Shown here one piece after another: positions 1 to 3,320 of a stretch of 5,356 nucleotides of DNA (positions are counted from its first letter, which is position 1; every line of letters begins with the position of its first letter). The position numbers and the translations under genes were made by a program. The notes beneath the pieces are model-generated. The model did not search any database. It saw only the letters and a list, made by a program, of their open reading frames with translations, and had not been told where the DNA came from. The stretch lies in NCBI GenBank assembly GCA_964525675.1, contig CAZGJW010000181.1, positions 1-5,356 on the forward strand, given 5' to 3'. Source of the DNA: CAYSRJ01 sp964525675 (GTDB lineage Bacteria > Spirochaetota > B62-G9 > DRHN01).

Positions 1-41
1 TTGGGTATTAGATCACTCATTTTTACATTTCCCGTGTTCAT
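1..41 (-). CDS. possible partial ORF coupled to the upstream RHH gene
   Basis: On the minus strand an ATG at 41-39 overlaps the TGA stop of the RHH gene by an ATGA tetranucleotide, and the frame (MNTGNVKMSDLIP...) stays open to the window edge. A second in-frame ATG lies at 20-18. Four-base ATGA overlaps are typical of translationally coupled genes in small operons, for example DNA-binding antitoxin and toxin pairs. Only 13 codons are visible and no good ribosome binding site is seen, so reality and function are both uncertain. Confidence 0.25.
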   Translation of the reverse strand, partial: MNTGNVKMSDLIP

Positions 42-238
42 TCTTTAGGGTTCTTGTCTTCTTCAACCCGTCTGCCCTTTAAATCCTTTAAGGCATGGGT
101 AATTAGATAATGAATTGCCTTTGATCGGCTCATGAACCGGTTATCATGCCAGAAATCATCAATTTTTTCGAGTTCATCATCTGTTAGATAAACGGCAACC
201 GTATTTTTATTCGTTGGCGACACTTGATTTAAGGACAT
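38..238 (-). CDS. ribbon-helix-helix (CopG/Arc-type) DNA-binding protein, module A
   Basis: This 66-aa protein has the layout of a minimal RHH regulator. A short beta-strand (TVAVYL, residues 13-18) is followed by helix A (about 19-29, DDELEKIDDFW), a turn, and helix B starting at the SRSKAI segment (about 37-50). The tail is charged (KGRRVEEDKNPKE). RHH proteins dimerise so that the paired strands enter the DNA major groove, usually as autorepressors. The gene is divergent from the tyrosine recombinase at 486, with interlocked promoters between them (293-349), so control of both genes is the natural inference. The start is the ATG at 238, preceded by GAGAGGTG at a workable distance. It is a distant paralogue of the protein at 2988-3179 (shared IDD(F/Y) and SRS(K/E)AI). 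An antitoxin role is an alternative, given the ATGA-coupled ORF downstream. Confidence 0.85.
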   Translation of the reverse strand: MSLNQVSPTNKNTVAVYLTDDELEKIDDFWHDNRFMSRSKAIHYLITHALKDLKGRRVEEDKNPKE

Positions 239-253
239 TTCCTTTCACCTCTC

Positions 254-259
254 ATTATA
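254..259 (-). promoter_or_regulatory. alternative -10 box (TATAAT) for the module A RHH gene
   Basis: A perfect TATAAT lies on the minus strand just upstream of the RHH gene, but only a weak -35 candidate (TACACA, 277-282) sits at 17 bp. A transcript from here would have almost no leader before the ribosome binding site. It is less convincing than the upstream promoter at 321-349. Confidence 0.3.
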
Positions 260-292
260 CAATATTTTTTCACTCTTGTGTATAAAAAAAAC

Positions 293-322
293 TTGACAAA
301 AAAATGGTAACATGGTCATAAT
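293..322 (+). promoter_or_regulatory. promoter of recombinase 1
   Basis: TTGACA (293-298) and CATAAT (317-322) are 18 bp apart and match a vegetative sigma-A-type promoter. The predicted start near 329 gives a leader of about 155 nt before the recombinase ATG at 486. The -10 box overlaps the -10 of the opposing promoter (321-326) and the palindrome ATAGTACTAT (321-330), so the two directions should compete. Confidence 0.65.
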
Positions 323-330
323 AGTACTAT
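321..330. promoter_or_regulatory. palindrome ATAGTACTAT, candidate RHH operator
   Basis: This perfect 10-bp palindrome overlaps both -10 boxes in the divergent promoter region. RHH dimers commonly bind short inverted repeats in their own promoters. Its position matches the longer AT-rich palindrome in module B (3258-3274), which also lies over the -10 box. Binding here is inferred. Confidence 0.4.
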
Positions 331-349
331 AAAGAGTTATAGACGTCAA
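321..349 (-). promoter_or_regulatory. opposing promoter of the module A RHH gene
   Basis: On the minus strand TTGACG (349-344) and TACTAT (326-321) are 17 bp apart. The predicted start near 314 would give a leader of about 76 nt before the RHH ATG. This nearly equals the roughly 80 nt predicted for the RHH gene of module B. The core elements interlock with the recombinase promoter. Confidence 0.5.
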
Positions 350-383
350 GGTTAATATTACGTAGAAAGGTCATTGACGTAAT
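343..383. repeat. three ACGT motifs at exact 17-bp spacing, with inverted flanks
   Basis: ACGT occurs at 343, 360 and 377, exactly 17 bp apart. ACGTCAA (343-349) is the inverse of TTGACGT (374-380), and ATTACGT (357-363) is the inverse of ACGTAAT (377-383). The cluster lies in the early leader of recombinase 1 and overlaps the opposing -35 box. It could be an additional protein-binding site; nothing in the window identifies the protein. Confidence 0.35.
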
Positions 384-393
384 GAAAATGTAT

Positions 394-452
394 GTGGGGA
401 GGATAGCTGCTATAGAGCGACAAGGGCGTATCCTGGCGCCCTTCCTCCCCAC
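394..452 (+). promoter_or_regulatory. structured 5' leader of recombinase 1 (branched stem)
   Basis: GTGGGGAGGA (394-403) is perfectly complementary to TCCTCCCCAC (443-452). Enclosed are a small hairpin (ATAG/CTAT, 403-413) and a 7-bp stem AAGGGCG (422-428) with CGCCCTT (437-443), giving a possible branched structure; one base is shared between stems. CCTCC at 444-448 could alternatively pair with the GGAGG of the recombinase ribosome binding site (474-478). The outer stem would then act as an anti-sequestering structure. No U-tract follows, so it is not a terminator. It matches no riboswitch class I recognise. Confidence 0.45.
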
Positions 453-472
453 GGGCCACCAGGGACATCTAC

Positions 473-480
473 AGGAGGTG
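473..480 (+). promoter_or_regulatory. ribosome binding site of recombinase 1 (AGGAGGTG)
   Basis: This near-perfect Shine-Dalgarno sequence lies 5 nt before the ATG at 486 and fixes that start. Its GGAGG can pair with CCTCC at 444-448 in the leader. Confidence 0.8.
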
Positions 481-485
481 TCACC

Positions 486-1547
486 ATGTCAAACGATCTC
501 ACCGTCCGCGCAAAGGACACGATTCTCGATCTTCAAAAGAAAATGCCTACAATCAACATCCTTGAGGAATGCGAACGGGCACGAAACATCTTTGATTCAA
601 TCCACACCTGGGAAGACGTTGAAACCTACTTACTGAGGGGCCAGGGGCTTTCAGAAAAAACGTACAGGCGTTACCTCATCGTTGTGAAGCGCTTTTATGA
701 ATACCTAGAGGGCCTCCATCCGCTGCAGGTCACAGCCGGACACATTGAAAAGTATTACGAAAGGCGCTGTAAAGAGGCCAAGCGCTCTACCGCCTATCTT
801 GAAATCCAGGCTTTAAAATCGTTTTTCAAGGGGATCCGGGACAACGTGATATCGATTTATCGGTCTCCTTTTGACGATATGTCCGACCAGATGAAAAAGA
901 AGCTTAACAAATCCGGCAAAGGCGGCGGCGTCAAGGACGTCCTACATATCCGGGAAGTAAAGAAGATGCTCACCTGGCTGAAAAGCGAAATATCCCTGCT
1001 CGGTCGTGAAAACTACGCGATTATACTCATGCTTCTCACAAGCGGCCTGCGGGCCTTCGAGCTCTTACAGCTCCGCTGGAAAGATATCGAGGAGCTTGAG
1101 GGAGAGAACGGCCCGGAGTACTACGCACGTTTTACCGGAAAGGGCGACAAACCGGCGCGTCAGCCTTTGTACGGTCCGGCTATTGATGTTGTCAGGGAGT
1201 ATTTCAAAAAGGCTTTCAGGAGAGCACCGCAGGCCGACGACTGTCTGTTTTATACCATCCCTCGTTATAAGGGCGAGACGGTTCGTCCGCTTGAATACCA
1301 TGCGCTGTATGACAGGCTTAAAAACGTTGGTATTGAAGCGAGGAAAGCGGGAGTCTTGAAACGGGATATCGTATTTTCTCCGCACCTGATGAGAAGAACC
1401 TACGCGACTACGATGCTTTATAAATCCGGTATGGGAGTCAAGGCAATCCAGGCAGCAACGAGACATTCGAGTTTTGATGTTCTGTGGAAATATTATATCA
1501 ATGATCAAGATTCTCCGGTTCCGTTTATTGCAAAGGCGCTCGCATAA
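486..1547 (+). CDS. tyrosine recombinase (XerC/D- and phage-integrase-like), recombinase 1
   Basis: This 353-aa site-specific recombinase cuts and rejoins DNA through a covalent 3'-phosphotyrosine intermediate. The N-terminal SAM-like core-binding domain spans about residues 42-120 and the catalytic domain about 150-345. The full catalytic set is visible: Arg189 in TSGLRAFELLQLRW, Lys219 in the FTGKGDKPARQPL beta-hairpin, His300-x-x-Arg303 in the HLMRRTYATTM box, His327 in ATRHSSF, and the nucleophile Tyr336, nine residues after His327, as in the family. Length and domain order fit a complete, active enzyme. The first 40 or so residues are extra relative to minimal XerC/D proteins. The gene has its own promoter and a structured leader, is divergent from an RHH gene, and is followed by a tiny Cys-rich ORF. 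It is only distantly related to recombinase 2. The GCGCG-centred repeats downstream are candidate targets, by inference. Confidence 0.95.
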   Translation: MSNDLTVRAKDTILDLQKKMPTINILEECERARNIFDSIHTWEDVETYLLRGQGLSEKTYRRYLIVVKRFYEYLEGLHPLQVTAGHIEKYYERRCKEAKRSTAYLEIQALKSFFKGIRDNVISIYRSPFDDMSDQMKKKLNKSGKGGGVKDVLHIREVKKMLTWLKSEISLLGRENYAIILMLLTSGLRAFELLQLRWKDIEELEGENGPEYYARFTGKGDKPARQPLYGPAIDVVREYFKKAFRRAPQADDCLFYTIPRYKGETVRPLEYHALYDRLKNVGIEARKAGVLKRDIVFSPHLMRRTYATTMLYKSGMGVKAIQAATRHSSFDVLWKYYINDQDSPVPFIAKALA

Positions 1548-1580
1548 GTGTAGTGGGTGAAGTATTAGGAGGGTGAAAGA

Positions 1581-1715
1581 TTGTCTGATTTCGATAAAAT
1601 CAACAAGCTATGTAAAAATTGCGATCGAGAGTGTAAGCAGAGCACGAATGTAATCATCCTGAAATGTCCGTTATTTGTGACTAAAAAGGACAGAAAAAAT
1701 ACATCGAAAAAGTAG
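1581..1715 (+). CDS. 44-aa four-cysteine protein, possible zinc-binding
   Basis: A TTG start lies 7 nt after a strong AGGAGGG site (1567-1573). The product begins MSDFDKINKL and carries Cys11, Cys14, Cys18 and Cys29 in the pattern C-x2-C-x3-C-x10-C-P. The tail is Lys-rich (KKDRKN and a final KK). Four closely spaced cysteines in so short a protein suggest a small zinc knuckle, which would fit nucleic-acid or protein binding, but the family is not recognised. It starts 33 bp after the recombinase 1 stop and ends inside the 5' arm of a terminator, so it is probably the last gene of the recombinase 1 transcript. Module B has no equivalent after its recombinase. Confidence 0.7.
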   Translation: MSDFDKINKLCKNCDRECKQSTNVIILKCPLFVTKKDRKNTSKK

Positions 1716-1741
1716 TGCCTTTTAAAAAAGGTGCTGTTTTT
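1714..1741 (+). terminator. Rho-independent terminator after the recombinase 1 operon
   Basis: Arms AGTGCCTTTT (1714-1723) and AAAAGGTGCT (1726-1735) pair over up to 10 positions, with two G-U wobbles, and are followed by a T-run (1737-1741). It overlaps the stop codon of the Cys4 ORF. It separates recombinase 1 from the first copy of the small-gene block. Confidence 0.65.
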
Positions 1742-1884
1742 GCCTTAAAGACGCACATAATGCCTCTGAGAGCGATGTTTTCGGGGGTTTCAAGAGGTGG
1801 GTGGTGAAAGTACACAGGGATGGTGATTTAAACGCTGTAGCGGGGGTAAATACGGAAAAAATAAAATATGGAGGTCTGGTAAAA

Positions 1885-2187
1885 ATGGAAGTCTACGAAA
1901 ACGGCGAGGTAGTAGGTGAGGTGGAATACAATAGCAACCTGGATTACTGGGACGGCAGTAACTACACGTGTGGCGGCGCCGGTCGGCATAAGGGATTGAC
2001 GCAGCTTTCCGATGGAAGGTACGTATTGATTCACGGCTCACAATGGCAGGGAGAGCGGAATTATGCAGAAGTCATTAACGAAGTCCGGGCGGTACAGGAA
2101 ATACTAAAATCCGGCAATATCGATCTATTTGACAAATACCCGGAACTCGACAGATTGCGGGCGGAAACCATTTTGAGGGAGAGTTGA
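1885..2187 (+). CDS. 100-aa protein of unknown function, copy 1
   Basis: I do not recognise this family. The first half looks beta-rich and polar, with two Trp (22, 54), Cys29 and a conserved-looking stretch GRHKGLTQLSDGRYVLIHGS (residues 33-52). The second half (about 60-98) looks helical and acidic (EVINEVRAVQEILKSG, then DKYPELDRLRAE). There is no signal peptide, membrane segment or obvious catalytic motif. The ATG at 1885 is chosen because the second copy begins here, and GGAGG (1870-1874) lies 10 nt upstream. A longer reading from GTG at 1801 adds 28 residues absent from copy 2. It is followed by the 73-aa gene in both copies. A terminator separates this copy from recombinase 1, and I see no convincing promoter in 1742-1884. 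An accessory role in recombination is only guilt by association. Confidence 0.75.
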   Translation: MEVYENGEVVGEVEYNSNLDYWDGSNYTCGGAGRHKGLTQLSDGRYVLIHGSQWQGERNYAEVINEVRAVQEILKSGNIDLFDKYPELDRLRAETILRES

Positions 2188-2214
2188 AGATAAGCCATTC
2201 AAAGGAGGCACATT

Positions 2215-2286
2215 TTGAGGGTAACTAAGGCAGGGTGGTACTTTTTACCGGCTGTATTAAATAAATCGCTCAGAGGGGCAATATAA
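2215..2286 (+). CDS. possible 23-aa peptide, copy 1
   Basis: An AAAGGAGG site (2201-2208) precedes a TTG start at 2215 and a 23-codon frame, MRVTKAGWYFLPAVLNKSLR plus three residues. It sits between the 100-aa and 73-aa genes. It has a hydrophobic middle with a basic start and end, and could be a leader peptide. It is identical in the second copy, but since the whole block is identical that is not independent support. Confidence 0.35.
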   Translation: MRVTKAGWYFLPAVLNKSLRGAI

Positions 2287-2308
2287 GCGCCTGAGAAGGA
2301 GGTACATC

Positions 2309-2530
2309 GTGAACACGGAAAACATTCAAAAAAGTCTGCATTGTTCAAAAGAAATGGAGGCAGCATTCGAGAAATTGCAAGAGAAGCATTCATACTTATG
2401 GTGGACACTCGCCGAGCTCGCCTATCAAGGCAAATACGAACTCAAGGCGTATCACCATGGACGGGAGCTATGGTCAACAAGGGGCAGCGAAAAGCTGATA
2501 ATGTCGCACATAAACGATCTGCTGTCTTAG
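2309..2530 (+). CDS. 73-aa protein of unknown function, copy 1
   Basis: A GTG start lies 6 nt after AAGGAGG (2296-2302), a strong and well-spaced site. The protein looks mostly helical. Residues 1-29 are charged (SKEMEAAFEKLQEKH), residues 30-40 contain a Trp-Trp pair in an aromatic, hydrophobic helix (YLWWTLAELAY), and the C-terminal part reads GRELWSTRGSEKLIMSHIND. No membrane segment, signal peptide or zinc motif is present, and I do not recognise the family. It is the last gene before the palindromic array in module A and before the single hybrid repeat in module B, so it is always array-proximal. That position makes a role linked to the repeats conceivable, but nothing in the protein proves it. 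Confidence 0.75.
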   Translation: MNTENIQKSLHCSKEMEAAFEKLQEKHSYLWWTLAELAYQGKYELKAYHHGRELWSTRGSEKLIMSHINDLLS

Positions 2531-2590
2531 GAAATACACGTAATAGTTTGCCCGGTACACTGAGCATGAAAATTCAAAACGCCCGTAGAG
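2531..2590. other. conserved non-coding tail between the 73-aa gene and the array
   Basis: These 60 bp separate the 73-aa stop codon from the first repeat and are present unchanged in copy 2. No promoter, terminator or ribosome binding site is clear. A 24-codon frame beginning MKIQNARRVK starts at 2566 without a Shine-Dalgarno sequence and runs into the array. Confidence 0.5.
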
Positions 2591-2636
2591 TGAAAGCAGC
2601 TCATGCGCGTAGGGGGGGAGACAATGCGCCCATCCT

Positions 2637-2662
2637 AAACCTTTGATTCGAATCAAAGGTTT
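2637..2662. repeat. palindrome of array spacer 1 (26 bp, perfect)
   Basis: AAACCTTTGATTC (2637-2649) is followed at once by its exact reverse complement (2650-2662), which runs into the next repeat. This spacer lacks the AATTGTC arm found in the others. The 14 nt before it (2623-2636) are unpaired. Confidence 0.9.
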
Positions 2663-2700
2663 CACTTCTCACGCGCGTAGGGAGTGAGACAATTATCCGG

Positions 2701-2725
2701 AATTGTCGGAGACTCTCCGACAATT
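2701..2725. repeat. palindrome of array spacer 2 (12-bp arms)
   Basis: AATTGTCGGAGA (2701-2712) and TCTCCGACAATT (2714-2725) flank a single C. Arms are perfect. An extra 10 nt (2691-2700) lies only on the left side. Confidence 0.9.
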
Positions 2726-2761
2726 GTTTCACTTCTCACGCGCGTAGGGAGTGAGACCTTG

Positions 2762-2786
2762 AATTGTTGTCGAACCGACAACAATT
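2762..2786. repeat. palindrome of array spacer 3 (11-bp arms)
   Basis: AATTGTTGTCG (2762-2772) and CGACAACAATT (2776-2786) flank AAC. With the outer repeat halves (GTAGGGAGTGAGACC against GGTTTCACTTCTCAC, 14 of 15 positions pairing with wobbles), this unit can fold almost end to end. Confidence 0.9.
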
Positions 2787-2837
2787 GTCTTGGTTTCACT
2801 TCTCACGCGCGTAGGGAGTGAGACTCCAACTCAAAAG

Positions 2838-2852
2838 TCTGACAGTGTCAGA
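2838..2852. repeat. palindrome of array spacer 4 (7-bp arms), reversed orientation
   Basis: TCTGACA and TGTCAGA flank a single G. The adjacent GACAATTCAGG (2851-2861) is the exact inverse of CCTGAATTGTC in spacer 5 (2898-2908), as if this spacer were inverted relative to its neighbour. Confidence 0.8.
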
Positions 2853-2905
2853 CAATTCAGGTTTCACTTCTCACATGCGTAGGGGGGGGGAGATATCCTG
2901 AATTG

Positions 2906-2919
2906 TCCACAAATGTGGA
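2906..2919. repeat. palindrome of array spacer 5 (6-bp arms)
   Basis: TCCACA and TGTGGA flank AA. The left flank CCTGAATTGTC (2898-2908) carries the AATTGTC arm shared with spacers 2 and 4. Confidence 0.75.
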
Positions 2920-2987
2920 AAGTCTAAGGTTTCACTTCTCCTGCGCGCGAGAAGTGGGTCGACTGCAGGTTATGTATTAACACACGG

Positions 2988-3179
2988 TTAGTCGCTTTCT
3001 TTATCCTGGGTATTTTGTTCAGATTCGGCCCGGGACAGGGATTCTTCACATAGTCTACGGATAGCCTCGGATCGTGAAGGTATTCGGTTTTTATAACGAT
3101 AATCGTCAATCCGATTCATTAGCTCCGGATCGACCATAAGTACAAGTCTTCTTTCCTTCACTTTAATTAAGCTCCTCAT
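2988..3179 (-). CDS. ribbon-helix-helix DNA-binding protein, module B
   Basis: This 63-aa RHH protein has a beta-strand (RRLVLMV, about residues 10-16), helix A (about 17-28, DPELMNRIDDYR), a turn, and helix B at SRSEAIRRLCEESLSRAES (about 35-53), followed by a polar, disordered-looking tail. Family knowledge predicts a dimeric operator-binding repressor. The ATG is at 3179, with GGAGG on the minus strand at 3190-3194, 10 nt upstream. It is divergent from recombinase 2, with an interlocked symmetric promoter region (3235-3295) that probably holds its operator. It resembles the module A RHH protein in IDD and SRS(E/K)AI but differs over most of its length. Its stop lies only 28 nt from the right end of the array, with no visible terminator between, so its transcript could run antisense through the array. 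Confidence 0.85.
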   Translation of the reverse strand: MRSLIKVKERRLVLMVDPELMNRIDDYRYKNRIPSRSEAIRRLCEESLSRAESEQNTQDKESD

Positions 3180-3234
3180 GTTGTTTTGACCTCCATTCTA
3201 TGAAATTATTTCATAATTATCAATGAAAAAATGT

Positions 3235-3263
3235 TTGACAAGTTGTTAAACATGATATATTAT
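3235..3263 (+). promoter_or_regulatory. promoter of recombinase 2
   Basis: TTGACA (3235-3240) and TATTAT (3258-3263) are 17 bp apart. The predicted start near 3270 gives a leader of about 50 nt. The -10 box is the left half of the palindrome at 3258-3274, so a bound repressor would block it. The -35 box is inside the left arm of the 11-bp inverted repeat. Confidence 0.7.
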
Positions 3264-3265
3264 AC

Positions 3266-3295
3266 AGTATAATACAAACTTGTTCAACTTGTCAA
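3266..3295 (-). promoter_or_regulatory. opposing promoter of the module B RHH gene
   Basis: On the minus strand TTGACA (3295-3290) lies 18 bp from TATACT (3271-3266), or 15 bp from TATTAT (3274-3269). The -35 box is supplied by the right arm of the inverted repeat. The leader to the RHH start would be about 80 nt. Confidence 0.5.
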
Positions 3296-3320
3296 GAAAT
3301 CTTTTATAAGGAGGTCAGCA

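Larger units (their letters stand above)
1881..2609 (+). repeat. duplicated small-gene block, copy 1
   Basis: This block is identical by eye to 4356-5069 (offset 2475) from 1881 to 2594, 714 bp. The first differences are A2595 versus G5070 and A2603 versus C5078, and similarity ends after the GCGCG core at 2605-2609. The left boundary falls 4 bp before the ATG of the 100-aa gene and shows no repeat core. The right boundary coincides with the centre of the first array repeat. The block holds the 100-aa gene, a possible 23-aa ORF, the 73-aa gene and about 60 bp of non-coding tail. The two copies are direct repeats flanking the array, RHH2 and recombinase 2. Confidence 0.95.
2591..2960 (+). repeat. 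array of six repeats with five palindromic spacers (CRISPR-like in look only)
   Basis: Repeats lie at 2591-2622, 2659-2690, 2726-2757, 2793-2824, 2861-2894 and 2929-2960, a period of 67-68 bp. The three central repeats are identical 32-mers: left arm GTTTCACTTCTC, centre ACGCGCGTA, right arm GGGAGTGAGAC. The arms pair over 11 bp with three G-T/U wobbles on the plus strand. The first repeat keeps only the core and right half; the last keeps the left half and has its own perfect pairing CACTTCTC/GAGAAGTG (2933-2940/2949-2956). The fifth has a G-run and core ACATGCGT. Each right half also pairs with the next left half around the spacer, giving a long nested hairpin per unit. All spacers contain palindromes. 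No cas genes or AT-rich leader are present. The arm and centre sizes resemble tyrosine-recombinase core sites; that function is inferred. Confidence 0.9.
3235..3295. promoter_or_regulatory. symmetric control region: 11-bp inverted repeat flanking a 17-bp palindrome
   Basis: TTGACAAGTTG (3235-3245) and CAACTTGTCAA (3285-3295) are exact inverses. Between them is TATTATAC-A-GTATAATA (3258-3274), a perfect palindrome with an 8-bp arm. AACTTGT also occurs at 3277-3283, giving three ACAAGTT-type sites. These are likely operator elements for the RHH protein or binding sites for the recombinase. The repeats give each strand a TTGACA box. Confidence 0.6.

Noticed and set aside
382..636. 84-aa ORF overlapping the recombinase 1 start
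   Set aside because: It has no ribosome site, is in a different frame from the recombinase, and covers the structured leader; it is a chance frame.
1065..1508. Minus-strand ORFs inside the recombinase genes
   Set aside because: They are shadows of strongly supported plus-strand coding sequence, with no ribosome sites or recognisable domains.
1801..1884. 28-residue N-terminal extension of the 100-aa protein from GTG at 1801
   Set aside because: It is absent from copy 2, where the upstream sequence is different, while a ribosome site precedes the shared ATG. The HRDGDLNAV string resembles transposase C-termini but is too short to support a remnant.
2341..2646. 101-aa frame across the 73-aa gene and array start, and its 110-aa counterpart at 4816-5148
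   Set aside because: It overlaps the well-started 73-aa gene in another frame and lacks a ribosome site. The sub-frames from ATG 2566 and 5041 also lack one.
2591..2960. Annotating the array as a functional CRISPR
   Set aside because: Spacers are palindromic and related to each other, both terminal repeats are degenerate, no cas gene is in the window, and the spacer middles share AATTGTC arms.
2591..2960. Annotating the units as integron attC sites
   Set aside because: No convincing GTTRRRY/RYYYAAC boxes are present, units carry no genes between them, and neither recombinase shows an insertion I can identify as the integron-integrase-specific region. Only the hairpin character is similar.
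2957..2968. Adjacent SalI and PstI sites (GTCGACTGCAG) suggesting cloning vector sequence
   Set aside because: No further polylinker or vector sequence surrounds it; chance occurrence is enough.
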